This document shows, in pieces, positions 7,963 through 17,205 of a stretch of 64,000 nt of DNA. Numbering within the stretch: position 1 is the first letter of the stretch; the number at the start of each line of letters is the position of its first letter. The stretch comes from Mycobacterium ahvazicum (GTDB lineage: Bacteria > Actinomycetota > Actinomycetes > Mycobacteriales > Mycobacteriaceae). Under the pieces are notes generated by a model that did not search any database, was not told the DNA's origin, and was given only the letters and a program-made list of their open reading frames with translations. Position numbers and translations under genes: made by a program. The stretch is taken from assembly GCF_900176255.2 (NCBI RefSeq), contig NZ_FXEG02000005.1, forward strand, positions 310,001 to 374,000, written 5' to 3'.

Positions 7963-9107
7963 ATATCTGGAACACCCCGGAGCGCGAACAGCTGCGAAAG
8001 ACGGTGCGCGCCTTCACCGAACGCGAGATTCTGCCGCACGTCGACGAGTGGGAACGCACCGGCGATCTGCCGCGCGAATTGCACCGGCGCGCCGGGGCGG
8101 CCGGGCTGCTCGGCGCCGGGTTACCCGAAGCCGCCGGCGGCGGTGGCGGCGACGGCGCCGACGCGGTGGTCATCTGCGAAGAGTTCCACCAGGCCGGCGG
8201 CCCGGGCGGTGTCTTCGCGTCGCTGTTCACCTGTGGCATCGCGGTTCCCCATATGATCGCCTCGGGCGATCAGCGGCTGATCGAGGAGTTCGTCCGGCCG
8301 ACGCTGGCCGGCGAGAAGATCGGATCACTGGCCATCACCGAACCCGGCGGCGGTTCGGACGTCGGGCATTTGCGCACCAGCGCGGTGCGTGACGGCGACC
8401 ACTACGTGGTCAACGGCGCCAAGACCTACATCACCTCCGGGGTGCGCGCCGACTATGTCGTCACCGCGGTGCGCACCGGAGGGCCTGGCGCAGCAGGGGT
8501 TTCGCTGCTGGCGGTCGAGAAGGGCACACCGGGCTTCGAGGTGAGCCGCAAGCTGGACAAGATGGGGTGGCGTTCGTCGGACACCGCCGAGCTGTGCTAC
8601 GTCGATGCCCGGGTTCCGGTCGCCAACCTGGTCGGCGCTGAGAACAGCGGATTCGCCCAGATCGCGCAGGCGTTCGTCTCTGAGCGGATCGGCCTTGCCG
8701 CGCAAGCGTATTCGAGTGCACAGCGATGCCTGGACATCACCGTGGCTTGGTGTCGCGACCGCGAGACGTTCGGTCGCCCACTGATTTCGCGCCAGTCGGT
8801 GCAGAACACCCTGGCCGAGATGGCCCGGCGCATCGATGTCGCCCGCGTCTATTCGCGCGATGTGGTGCAGCGCCAGCTGGCCGGTGAGACGAACCTGATC
8901 CCGCAGGTGTGCTTCGCCAAGAACACCGCCGTCGAGGCCGGTGAATGGGTGGCCAATCAAGCCGTTCAATTGTTCGGCGGCATGGGCTACATGGCCGAAT
9001 CAGAAGTCGAACGCCAATATCGGGACATGCGAATCCTGGGCATTGGCGGCGGTACCACCGAAATCCTGACCGCCCTGTCCGCCAAACTGCTGGGATTCCA
9101 ATCATGA
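7959..9107 (+). CDS. fadE13: acyl-CoA dehydrogenase FadE13
   Basis: FAD-dependent acyl-CoA dehydrogenase, introducing the alpha-beta double bond into an acyl-CoA. The 382 residues show the three-domain fold: N-terminal helical domain, middle beta domain (SLAITEPGGGSDVGHLRT) and C-terminal domain ending in the FAD-binding QLFGGMGYMAESEVERQYRD signature. The start is taken as GTG 7959, overlapping the preceding stop and preceded by GGAAGGG. By analogy with the Atu pathway it fits the citronellyl-CoA dehydrogenase (AtuD) slot, but isovaleryl-CoA or another branched acyl-CoA is equally possible. Confidence 0.92.
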   Translation: MNIWNTPEREQLRKTVRAFTEREILPHVDEWERTGDLPRELHRRAGAAGLLGAGLPEAAGGGGGDGADAVVICEEFHQAGGPGGVFASLFTCGIAVPHMIASGDQRLIEEFVRPTLAGEKIGSLAITEPGGGSDVGHLRTSAVRDGDHYVVNGAKTYITSGVRADYVVTAVRTGGPGAAGVSLLAVEKGTPGFEVSRKLDKMGWRSSDTAELCYVDARVPVANLVGAENSGFAQIAQAFVSERIGLAAQAYSSAQRCLDITVAWCRDRETFGRPLISRQSVQNTLAEMARRIDVARVYSRDVVQRQLAGETNLIPQVCFAKNTAVEAGEWVANQAVQLFGGMGYMAESEVERQYRDMRILGIGGGTTEILTALSAKLLGFQS

Positions 9108-10699
9108 CCGTGCTGCAGTCCACCCTCGACCCGAAGGCGTCCACGTACGCCGACGCGGCCGAAACCATGCTCGCCAAGCTGGCCGAGATCGACGTCGAGC
9201 ACGGCAAGGCGCTGGCCGGAGGCGGAGAAAAGTACACCGCGCGCCACCACGCCCGCGGCAAGTTCACCGCCCGCGAGCGCATCGAGCTACTGCTGGACCC
9301 GGATTCGCCGTTCCTCGAGCTGAGCCCGCTGGCCGCCTACGGCAGTTCCTTCACCCTGGGGGCCAGCGTGGTGGTGGGCATCGGCGCCGTCGAGGGCGTG
9401 GAGTGCCTGATCGTCGCCAACGACCCGACCGTCAAGGGCGGCACCAGCAACCCCTGGACGCTCAAGAAGATCTTGCGGGCCAACCAGATTGCGCTGCAGA
9501 ACCGGCTGCCGGTGATCTCGCTGGTGGAGTCGGGCGGCGCGGACCTGCCCACCCAGAAAGAGATCTTCGTCCCCGGCGGGCAGATGTTCCGCGATCTGAC
9601 CCGGCTCTCGGCGGCGGGCATTCCGACCATCGCGCTCGTCTTCGGCAACTCCACCGCCGGCGGTGCCTACATCCCCGGCATGTCCGATCACGTCGTGATG
9701 ATCAAGGAACGCTCGAAGGTGTTCCTGGCCGGTCCCCCGCTGGTGAAGATGGCCACCGGTGAAGAGTCCGACGACGAGTCCCTCGGCGGCGCCGAAATGC
9801 ACGCCCGCACTTCGGGTCTGGCCGACTACTTCGCCGTCGACGAGCTCGACGCGATCCGCATCGGGCGCCGGGTGGTGACCCGGCTGAACTGGCGCAAGCT
9901 CGGGCCGGTGCCGCGGCCCGTGACGGAGCCGCTGTTCGACGCGGAGGAGCTGATCGGCATCGTGTCGTCGGACCTGCGCATCCCGTTCGACCCACGCGAC
10001 GTGATCGCGCGGGTCGTCGACGGCTCCGAATTCGACGAGTTCAAGCCGATGTACGGCTCGTCGCTGGTGACCGGCTGGGCGACGTTGTGCGGCTACCCGA
10101 TCGGGATTCTGGCCAACCATCGCGGTGTGCTGTTCAGCGAGGAATCACAGAAGGCCACCCAATTCATTCAGCTGGCCAACCGTTACGACACGCCACTGTT
10201 GTTCTTGCACAACACCACCGGATACATGGTCGGCAAGGACTATGAAGAGGGCGGCATGATCAAGCACGGATCGATGATGATCAACGCCGTGTCCAACTCG
10301 ACCGTCCCGCACATCTCGCTGTTGATCGGTGCGTCCTACGGCGCGGGCCACTACGGCATGTGTGGGCGGGCCTACGACCCCCGATTCCTGTTCGCCTGGC
10401 CCAGCGCCAAATCCGCGGTGATGGGCGGTGTCCAGCTGGCCGGCGTGCTGTCGATCGTGGCCCGGGCGGCCGCCGAAGCTCGCGGCCAACAGGTCGACGA
10501 GGACGCCGACGCCGCGATGCGAGCCGCGGTCGAGGGACAGATCGAGGCCGAGTCGCTGCCGATGGTCTTGTCTGGAATGCTCTACGACGACGGGGTGATC
10601 GACCCCCGCGATACCCGCACCGTACTGGGAATGTGTCTGTCCGCCATCGCGAATGGCCCGATCAAGGGGACGTCGAACTTCGGCGTCTTCCGGATGTGA
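9104..10699 (+). CDS. accD2: acyl-CoA carboxylase carboxyltransferase beta subunit AccD2
   Basis: Biotin-dependent carboxyltransferase of 531 residues with the two crotonase-like halves of the methylcrotonyl/geranyl/propionyl-CoA carboxylase family. Glycine-rich acyl-CoA and biotin pockets are visible (FGNSTAGGAYIPGMS; GASYGAGHYGMCGR). The start ATG overlaps the fadE13 stop (ATGA). The sequence looks closer to the methylcrotonyl-CoA type than to the AccD4/5/6 long-chain types, but this was judged by eye. It should form a complex with AccA2 encoded next. Confidence 0.94.
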   Translation: MTVLQSTLDPKASTYADAAETMLAKLAEIDVEHGKALAGGGEKYTARHHARGKFTARERIELLLDPDSPFLELSPLAAYGSSFTLGASVVVGIGAVEGVECLIVANDPTVKGGTSNPWTLKKILRANQIALQNRLPVISLVESGGADLPTQKEIFVPGGQMFRDLTRLSAAGIPTIALVFGNSTAGGAYIPGMSDHVVMIKERSKVFLAGPPLVKMATGEESDDESLGGAEMHARTSGLADYFAVDELDAIRIGRRVVTRLNWRKLGPVPRPVTEPLFDAEELIGIVSSDLRIPFDPRDVIARVVDGSEFDEFKPMYGSSLVTGWATLCGYPIGILANHRGVLFSEESQKATQFIQLANRYDTPLLFLHNTTGYMVGKDYEEGGMIKHGSMMINAVSNSTVPHISLLIGASYGAGHYGMCGRAYDPRFLFAWPSAKSAVMGGVQLAGVLSIVARAAAEARGQQVDEDADAAMRAAVEGQIEAESLPMVLSGMLYDDGVIDPRDTRTVLGMCLSAIANGPIKGTSNFGVFRM

Positions 10700-10704
10700 G
10701 CCCC

Positions 10705-12717
10705 ATGGGAATCACTCGAGTACTCGTTGCCAACCGCGGCGAGATCGCCCGCCGAGTCTTCGCCACCTGCCGCCGGCTCGGTCTGGGAACCGTCGCGGTC
10801 TACACCGAACCGGACGCCGCGGCCCCGCACGTCGCCGAAGCCGACGCCCGGGTGCGCTTGGCGAAGACCAACGACTACTTGAATGCCGAGGCCATCATCG
10901 CCGCCGCGCGGGCCGCGGGCGCCGACGCCATACATCCCGGCTACGGATTCCTCTCGGAGAACGCCGACTTCGCGGCCGCCGTCGCGGACGCGGGCCTGAC
11001 CTGGATCGGGCCGCCGGTGGACGCGGTACGGGCGATGGGCTCCAAGATCGAGTCCAAGAAGCTGATGGCGTCGGCGGGGGTGCCGGTGCTCGACGAACTC
11101 GACCCCGACGCGGTCACCCAGGCGCAGTTGCCGGTGCTGGTCAAGGCCTCCGCGGGAGGCGGCGGCCGCGGTATGCGGGTGGTCCACGAGTTATCCGCTC
11201 TGGCAGGCGAAGTCGCCGCGGCTCAGCGCGAAGCGCAGTCTGCCTTCGGTGATCCGACCGTATTCTGCGAGCGCTACCTGCCGACCGGCCACCATGTGGA
11301 GGTTCAGGTCCTCGCCGACACCCACGGCACGGTGTGGGCGGTCGGAGAACGGGAGTGCTCGATTCAGCGGCGCCACCAGAAGATCATCGAAGAGGCGCCG
11401 TCGCCGTTGGTGGAACGCATTCCGGGCATGCGGGCCAAGCTTTTCGACGCTGCCCGGCTGGCCGCCAGCGTCATCGGCTACGCCGGGGCCGGGACGGTAG
11501 AGTTCCTCGCCGACGACTCGCCTGGTGGACAAGGCGAGTTCTTCTTCCTGGAGATGAACACCAGGCTGCAGGTCGAGCACCCGGTCACCGAAGAGACCAC
11601 CGGGCTCGACCTCGTCGAACTGCAGCTCGCGGTGGCCGACGGCCACCGCCTCGATGCCGAACCTCCTGCCGCCCAAGGGCATTCGATAGAAGCTCGTCTG
11701 TACGCCGAAGATCCCGCACGCGGGTGGCAACCCCAGGCCGGCCTGGTGCACACCATCGATGTGCCCGGCAGCCGGGCACAATTCGCCTCGTTGGGACAGC
11801 GCACCGGCATCCGGCTGGACTCTGGCATCGTCGACGGATCGGTGGTGTCGATCCACTACGACCCGATGCTGGCGAAGGTCATCTCGTATGCACCGACCCG
11901 CCGGCAAGCCGCGCTGGTACTGGCCGACGCGTTGGCCCGGACACGACTGCACGGGCTGCGCACCAACCGCGAGCTGTTAGTGAACGTGCTACGGCATCCG
12001 GCATTCCTCGACGGTGCGACCGACACCGCGTTTTTCGACACGCACGGCCTGGCGCAGCTGTCGGCACCGCTGAGCGACGAAGGCGTGGTGCGGTTGTCGG
12101 CAATCGCCGCGGCCCTGGCCGATGCCGCACACAATCGTGCGGCCGCCGTGGCGTTCGGCTCGCTGCCCAGCGGCTGGCGCAACCTCACTTCGGGATATCA
12201 GGTCAAGACGTACACCGACGACCAGGACAACGAACACCGAATCCAATACCGGTTCACCAGAACCGGATTGGTGCTCGCCGGGGACGAGGCCGTGCATCTG
12301 GTCTCGTCGGCACCCGACGAAGTGGTGCTGGCCGACGCCAACGGCGTGGCATGCCGATTCGCGGTTGCCCGCTACGGCCCCAACCTCGACGACGTCTACG
12401 TCGACTCGGCGCGCGGACCGGTTCATCTGAACGCGGTGCCCCGGTTCCCGGAGCCGGGATCGTCGGTTGCCAAGGGATCGCTGGTTGCGCCCATGCCCGG
12501 CAACGTCATCCGGCTCGGCGCACAGGTGGGCGACAGCGTAACGGCCGGCCAGCCGCTGATCTGGCTGGAAGCGATGAAGATGGAGCACACCATCACCGCG
12601 CCGTCAGACGGCGTACTCAGCTCCCTGGCCGTCACGAGCGGCCAGCAAGTAGAAGTCGGCGCCGTCCTGGCAATAGTCGAAGCGCCGGAGAACGGCCAAG
12701 TAAAAGGAGATTCGTAA
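10705..12717 (+). CDS. accA2: acyl-CoA carboxylase biotin-carrying alpha subunit AccA2
   Basis: The 670-residue subunit carboxylates biotin with ATP and bicarbonate and carries it to AccD2. It has a biotin carboxylase N-domain (MGITRVLVANRGEIARRVFA), an ATP-grasp domain (KASAGGGGRGMR; FLEMNTRLQVEHPVTE), the biotin carboxylase C-domain, a linker, and a C-terminal biotinyl domain with Lys625 in EAMKMEH. The ATG is 5 bases after the accD2 stop. Gene order beta-alpha inside one operon supports a dedicated holoenzyme. Confidence 0.95.
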   Translation: MGITRVLVANRGEIARRVFATCRRLGLGTVAVYTEPDAAAPHVAEADARVRLAKTNDYLNAEAIIAAARAAGADAIHPGYGFLSENADFAAAVADAGLTWIGPPVDAVRAMGSKIESKKLMASAGVPVLDELDPDAVTQAQLPVLVKASAGGGGRGMRVVHELSALAGEVAAAQREAQSAFGDPTVFCERYLPTGHHVEVQVLADTHGTVWAVGERECSIQRRHQKIIEEAPSPLVERIPGMRAKLFDAARLAASVIGYAGAGTVEFLADDSPGGQGEFFFLEMNTRLQVEHPVTEETTGLDLVELQLAVADGHRLDAEPPAAQGHSIEARLYAEDPARGWQPQAGLVHTIDVPGSRAQFASLGQRTGIRLDSGIVDGSVVSIHYDPMLAKVISYAPTRRQAALVLADALARTRLHGLRTNRELLVNVLRHPAFLDGATDTAFFDTHGLAQLSAPLSDEGVVRLSAIAAALADAAHNRAAAVAFGSLPSGWRNLTSGYQVKTYTDDQDNEHRIQYRFTRTGLVLAGDEAVHLVSSAPDEVVLADANGVACRFAVARYGPNLDDVYVDSARGPVHLNAVPRFPEPGSSVAKGSLVAPMPGNVIRLGAQVGDSVTAGQPLIWLEAMKMEHTITAPSDGVLSSLAVTSGQQVEVGAVLAIVEAPENGQVKGDS

Positions 12718-13884
12718 ATGACCGATACCAGCTTCATCGAAAGCGAGGAGCGCCAGGCGCTGCGCAAGTCGGTGGCCGCCTGGGCGTCCAAATACGGCAG
12801 CGAGTACTACCTGAAAAAGGCGCGCGCCCAGGAGCACACCGATGAATTGTGGTCAGAGGCAGGCCAACTCGGCTTCCTCGGCGTGAACCTGCCGGAGGAA
12901 TACGGTGGCGGCGGCGCCGGCATGTACGAGCTGTCCTTGGTTATGGAAGAAATGGCCGCCGCGGGCAGCGCGCTGTTGCTGATGGTGGTCTCCCCGGCGA
13001 TCAACGGCACCATCATCAGCAAGTTCGGCACCGAAGAGCAGAAGAAGCGCTGGATCCCCTCCATCGCCGACGGCACGATGACGATGGCGTTCGCGATCAC
13101 CGAACCCGACGCCGGGTCGAACTCACACAAGATCACCACCACCGCGCGCCGCGACGGCAGCGACTGGATTCTCAAGGGCCAGAAGGTCTATATCTCCGGC
13201 GTCGATCAGGCGCAGGCCGTGCTGGTGGTGGCACGCTCCGAGGAGGCCAAGACCGGCAAGCTGCGCCCGGCGTTGTTCGTGGTGCCCACCGACGCGCCCG
13301 GCTTCAGCTACACGCCGATCGAGATGGAGCTGATCAGCCCCGAGCGTCAATTCCAGGTCTTCCTGGACGACGTCCGGCTGCCAGCCGATGCGCTCGTCGG
13401 GGCCGAAGATGCCGCGATCGCACAGCTTTTCGCGGGCCTGAACCCCGAGCGGATCATGGGTGCGGCGAGCTCGGTAGGCATGGGCCGCTTCGCACTGGAG
13501 AAGGCTTCCGACTACGTCAAGACCCGCCAGGTGTGGGGAACCCCGATCGGCGCGCACCAGGGTCTGTCACACCCGTTGGCGCAGTGCCACATTGAGGTCC
13601 AGCTCGCCAAACTGATGATGCAGAAGGCCGCCACGCTCTACGACGCCGGTGATGACTTCGGTGCGGCCGAGGCCGCCAACATGGCGAAATACGCTGCGGC
13701 CGAGGCGGCTACCCGTTCGGTGGATCAGGCCGTGCAGTCGATGGGCGGCAATGGTCTGACCAAGGAGTACGGCGTCGCCGCGATGCTCGCCTCGGCCCGG
13801 CTGGGACGGATCGCACCGGTCAGCCGCGAGATGGTGCTGAACTTCGTCGCGCAGACCTCCCTGGGCCTGCCCCGAAGCTACTGA
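12718..13884 (+). CDS. fadE12: acyl-CoA dehydrogenase FadE12
   Basis: A second acyl-CoA dehydrogenase (388 residues) of the operon, starting with no gap after accA2. It carries the standard motifs FAITEPDAGSNSHKI in the middle domain and QSMGGNGLTKEYGV near the C-terminus, with the catalytic-base region in the C-terminal helices. Two different dehydrogenases in one operon suggest that substrates of two chain lengths or branching patterns are oxidised before and after the carboxylation step. Substrate unknown. Confidence 0.93.
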   Translation: MTDTSFIESEERQALRKSVAAWASKYGSEYYLKKARAQEHTDELWSEAGQLGFLGVNLPEEYGGGGAGMYELSLVMEEMAAAGSALLLMVVSPAINGTIISKFGTEEQKKRWIPSIADGTMTMAFAITEPDAGSNSHKITTTARRDGSDWILKGQKVYISGVDQAQAVLVVARSEEAKTGKLRPALFVVPTDAPGFSYTPIEMELISPERQFQVFLDDVRLPADALVGAEDAAIAQLFAGLNPERIMGAASSVGMGRFALEKASDYVKTRQVWGTPIGAHQGLSHPLAQCHIEVQLAKLMMQKAATLYDAGDDFGAAEAANMAKYAAAEAATRSVDQAVQSMGGNGLTKEYGVAAMLASARLGRIAPVSREMVLNFVAQTSLGLPRSY

Positions 13885-13900
13885 TGACGGGGTCTTTTGA

Positions 13901-14752
13901 ATGACTACCCTCGTCGAATATGCCGTCGCGGGACCGTTGGCCCGGCTGACGCTGAATTCACCGCACAACCGCAACGCGCTATCGACCACCCTGGTCACCC
14001 AGCTGCACCAGGGTCTGTGCGACGCGGCGGCGGATCCGGCCGTGCGCGTGGTGGTGCTCGGGCACACCGGCGGCACGTTCTGCGCCGGCGCGGACCTCAG
14101 CGAAGCCGGCGCCGGCAACCCGGGTGGCGATCGCGAGGGCGGCGAAGCCGGGCGAAGCGGGTCGCCACCGTCGGCATACGACATGGCCGCGGCGCGGGCC
14201 AACGAGATGACCGCATTACTGCGGGCCATCGTCTCCTCGCCTCTGCCGGTCATCGCCGCGGTCGACGGTCATGTGCGTGCGGGCGGATTCGGTTTGGTCG
14301 GCGCCTGTGACATCGCGGTGGCCGGACCGCGCAGCACCTTCGCGCTCACCGAGGCGCGCATCGGTGTGGCCCCGTCCATCATCTCGCTGACGCTGCTGCC
14401 GAAGTTGTCGCCGCGGGCGGCCGCGCGCTATTACCTCACCGGCGAGACGTTCGATGCGGCCGCGGCCGCGGCGATCGGATTGGTCACGATCGCAGCCGAC
14501 GATGTCGATGCCGCAGTGGCCGAACTGGTCGCCGATATCGGCCGCGGATCGCCCCAGGGTCTGGCCGCGTCGAAGGCGCTCACGACGGCCGCGGTGCTCG
14601 ACGGGTTCGACCGCGACGCGCAGCGGCTCACCGAGGAATCCGCCCGGCTGTTCGTCTCCGACGAGGCCCGCGAAGGCATGCTCGCATTCCTGCAGAAACG
14701 TCCACCGAGTTGGGCGCCGCCCGCGGCCACCGACGATGCCGATCGCAATTAG
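13901..14752 (+). CDS. echA7: enoyl-CoA hydratase EchA7
   Basis: Crotonase-fold hydratase of 283 residues, hydrating an enoyl-CoA; in this operon it would act on the carboxylated product, as AtuE or a methylglutaconyl-CoA hydratase does. The oxyanion-hole region is present (GTFCAGADLSEAG; AAVDGHVRAGGFGLVGACDI). It starts 16 bp after fadE12. A Gly-rich insertion (residues about 68-87) lengthens the loop after the first oxyanion motif. Confidence 0.92.
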   Translation: MTTLVEYAVAGPLARLTLNSPHNRNALSTTLVTQLHQGLCDAAADPAVRVVVLGHTGGTFCAGADLSEAGAGNPGGDREGGEAGRSGSPPSAYDMAAARANEMTALLRAIVSSPLPVIAAVDGHVRAGGFGLVGACDIAVAGPRSTFALTEARIGVAPSIISLTLLPKLSPRAAARYYLTGETFDAAAAAAIGLVTIAADDVDAAVAELVADIGRGSPQGLAASKALTTAAVLDGFDRDAQRLTEESARLFVSDEAREGMLAFLQKRPPSWAPPAATDDADRN

Positions 14753-14762
14753 GCATGCGTAG

Positions 14763-14790
14763 GAGGTTGGTTGCGATTTAGCCAACCCTC
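14763..14790. terminator. weak hairpin after echA7
   Basis: GGTTGG at 14765-14770 can pair with CCAACC at 14782-14787 around an 11-nt loop, extended by two outer pairs with one bulge. There is no T-tract, so it is only a possible 3' end for the echA7 operon. Confidence 0.3.
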
Positions 14791-14812
14791 TTGCAGCAAA
14801 AGTTGTACGTCG

Positions 14813-14818
14813 TACGCT
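14813..14818 (+). promoter_or_regulatory. candidate -10 box, leaderless DUF1707 gene
   Basis: TACGCT (mycobacterial TAnnnT form) ends 5 bases before ATG 14824 and 8 before ATG 14827, the spacing of a leaderless transcript; no ribosome site is present. It overlaps an 11-bp palindrome GTACG-t-CGTAC (14805-14815) that could be an operator. Confidence 0.4.
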
Positions 14819-14823
14819 CGTGG

Positions 14824-15429
14824 ATGATGAGCGATTCAGCGCAGCACGATGCGAAGGACGCGCGTGAGGATTTCTCGCGTGCGGCCGATACCGATCGCAT
14901 ACAAATTGCGCAATTACTCGCCTACGCGGCCGAGCAGGGTCGCCTGCAGCTCAAGGACTACGAAGACCGTCTGACCAGGGCGTATGCGGCCACGACGTAC
15001 GAAGAACTGGATCAGCTCCGGGCCGATCTGCCGGGTGCGCCGATAAGCCCGCGCCGCGGCGGGAAGCAGAATCCGGCGCCCTCCACCCTGCTGCTCGCGC
15101 TGCTGAGTGGATTCGAGCGGCGGGGGCGCTGGAACGTCCCGAAGAAGCTGACCACGTTCACGCTGTGGGGCAGCGGGGTGGTGGATCTGCGCTATGCCGA
15201 CTTCACGTCGACCGAAGTCGATATCCACGTGGTCTCGATCATGGGTGCGCAGAACATCCTGTTGCCGCCCGAGGTCAATGTCGAGATCCACGGCCGCGGC
15301 GTCATGGGTGGTTTCGACCGCAATATCGTCGGCCAGGGTACGCCGGGCGCGCCGCGGGTGAATATCCACGGCTTCTCGCTGTGGGGCGGTGTGGGCATTA
15401 AGCGCAAAGCCCGCCGACCCCATGGGTAA
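14824..15429 (+). CDS. DUF1707 domain protein (Rv0966c-like)
   Basis: The 201-residue product has an N-terminal DUF1707 (SHOCT-like) domain (about 20-75: AQLLAYAAEQGRLQLKDYED) and a C-terminal beta-rich region with repeated strands (LWGSGVVDLRYADF; HGFSLWGGVGIKRK) resembling the DUF2154/LiaF-like fold of cell-wall stress proteins. No signal peptide is seen. Two adjacent ATGs (14824, 14827) are possible starts. Role unknown; the fold pairing hints at membrane or cell-wall surveillance. Confidence 0.82.
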   Translation: MMSDSAQHDAKDAREDFSRAADTDRIQIAQLLAYAAEQGRLQLKDYEDRLTRAYAATTYEELDQLRADLPGAPISPRRGGKQNPAPSTLLLALLSGFERRGRWNVPKKLTTFTLWGSGVVDLRYADFTSTEVDIHVVSIMGAQNILLPPEVNVEIHGRGVMGGFDRNIVGQGTPGAPRVNIHGFSLWGGVGIKRKARRPHG

Positions 15430-15723
15430 ACCCGCCGGACCGGTTGAGGGCGTCAAGGCTACTGGCATCGTTTCGCAAATGCGTGGGATTGCGTATCTTC
15501 GCAAAACCACGAAAACGTGACGCCCGTCGACTAGCGTCCAGAGCAGCGGCTCAGGGGGTGCAAGCGACGCCACAGGGTTGGGCCCCGAAGTATCGGGAAC
15601 GCGCGTCGCACGAATTCCAGCGCAAAGGCTTATCAAGACTGCGCGAAAAACGATGTGACAACGGTAGTTCCGCCCCTCCCGAGCCGCCACGAATGCCGGC
15701 ATCACGCACAGCGAGGCGCAAGA
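15430..15723. other. intergenic region before the acyltransferase pair
   Basis: This 294-bp gap has no convincing coding potential. It includes a locally AT-richer stretch around 15470-15520 with repeated TTCGCAAA/CTTCGCAAAA words. GAGG at 15713-15716 serves as ribosome site for the PapA-like gene. A promoter for the acyltransferase pair probably lies here but cannot be placed. Confidence 0.4.
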
Positions 15724-17202
15724 ATGGTCGCACTGGGGAACATCAACGAATGGCAGCCGCCACACGGTCCGCTGACCATGTGGACCGCCGTACCGACGGC
15801 GCATGAGGCGGCCCGCACCGCCCAGCGAAGCGCTCTCGCCCCGAGTTACCAGCAGGCCCAACACCTCTGGGCCGCGTTTCACGGCAGGGCCATGGAAAGG
15901 CAGCTACCGCGGCTGATGGTCGTGGCCTGGGATATCGCGGGCACGTGCGACATTCCGATCATGACGACGGCGGTCAACTCCCATGTCCGTCGCCATGACA
16001 CATATCACAACTGGTTCGAATTCGAAGACGGCGCGATCGTGCGCCGCCCCATCGAGGACCCGGAAGACATTGATTTGGTCCCCGTGTCGTGGGGACATAT
16101 GACCCCCGACCAGGTGCGCACCCATGTCCTGACGACGACCCGCGAAACGCTCGAATGGGGATGCTTCAGCTTCGGCATCATCCAGCACGCCGACTACTTC
16201 ACCTTCTACGCCAGCGTCGACCATCTGCACATCGACGGCTTGTCCGCCGGCGTCATCTTCTTCGACATTCACCTGACCTATCAGGAGCTGTCGGCGGGCG
16301 CGGCGCACCAGCCCGCCACACCTCCCCAGCTCCGAAGCTACCGCGACTACACCACGCGGCAGCGCGAGAAGGTTGCGGATCTGACCCTGGAATCGCCGGA
16401 GATCAAGGACTGGATCGCGTTCGCACGCGACGCCGACGGTAACTGGCCGAGTTTCCCGCTGCCCCTGGGCGACACCTGGACCAGCAGCGCGGGCGACTTG
16501 GTGACCGTCGAGTTGCTCGACGCCGCCGGAACGGAGGCGTTCGACGCCGCCTGCATCGCGGCCGGCGCCCGGTTCCTCGGCGGCGTTCTGGCGTGCACCG
16601 CGTTGGCCGACTATATATTGACCGGCAACGAGATTCATCGCGGATTCACCGCCAGGGACACCCGGACCCAGGGCATCGACACGATGACGGTGGGATGGTT
16701 CGCAAGCATGGTTCCGGTTGTCGTGCCGACCGCCGGCGGCTCGTTCCCCGAGGCGGCCCGGGCCGCCCAGAAGTCGTTCGATGCGGCCAAGGATCTCGCT
16801 CATGTGCCGGTCGAGCGGGTCTTGGAGCTCGCGACACCGGATGAGCTGGGCATCAAGCTGCCATCGCAGCTACCGATGATGCTGTCCTTCCTCGACTTTC
16901 GTAAGATTCCCCTGGCCGGGCTGTGGGCAGAGACGAACTTCGGCACCTACGGCGACAGTCTGTCTCACGGCGGAGTGAATGTCTGGATCAACCGGCACGC
17001 CGAGCGAACCACGGTCACGATCTCGTTCCCGGACAACGAGGTCGCCAGGGAGTCGGCGCACCAATACGTCGAGACCCTGAATCGGATTTTCTCCCGCATC
17101 GCGGGCAAGGCCCTGGAGCAGTCGAGCGTCGTTGCGGCTGAGGCGAGTTCGGGTGGCCTGTATGCCCTTTCCCCGACGAAAGACGACGACGAGGCGGCTT
17201 AG
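15724..17202 (+). CDS. PapA-family acyltransferase (PapA2/PapA3-like)
   Basis: PapA proteins esterify trehalose or phthiocerol-type cores with fatty acyl or polyketide chains. The 492-residue sequence follows mycobacterial PapA1/A2/A3 along its length (PSYQQAQHLWAAFHGRAMER; RRHDTYHNWFEFEDG; CFSFGIIQHADYFTFYAS) and keeps the catalytic H-x3-D-G motif (HLHIDG, about residues 183-188). The start ATG 15724 has GAGG 7 bases upstream and gives the usual short PapA N-terminus; the frame is open 69 bases further up. No polyketide synthase or MmpL gene adjoins, unlike the usual PapA loci. It is 3 bp from the next acyltransferase, so the pair is probably co-translated. Confidence 0.88.
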   Translation: MVALGNINEWQPPHGPLTMWTAVPTAHEAARTAQRSALAPSYQQAQHLWAAFHGRAMERQLPRLMVVAWDIAGTCDIPIMTTAVNSHVRRHDTYHNWFEFEDGAIVRRPIEDPEDIDLVPVSWGHMTPDQVRTHVLTTTRETLEWGCFSFGIIQHADYFTFYASVDHLHIDGLSAGVIFFDIHLTYQELSAGAAHQPATPPQLRSYRDYTTRQREKVADLTLESPEIKDWIAFARDADGNWPSFPLPLGDTWTSSAGDLVTVELLDAAGTEAFDAACIAAGARFLGGVLACTALADYILTGNEIHRGFTARDTRTQGIDTMTVGWFASMVPVVVPTAGGSFPEAARAAQKSFDAAKDLAHVPVERVLELATPDELGIKLPSQLPMMLSFLDFRKIPLAGLWAETNFGTYGDSLSHGGVNVWINRHAERTTVTISFPDNEVARESAHQYVETLNRIFSRIAGKALEQSSVVAAEASSGGLYALSPTKDDDEAA

Positions 17203-17205
17203 AAT

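Noticed and set aside
14914..15882. 322-codon minus-strand frame over the DUF1707 gene and following gap
   Set aside because: No motif, no ribosome site, and it covers a conserved gene on the other strand.
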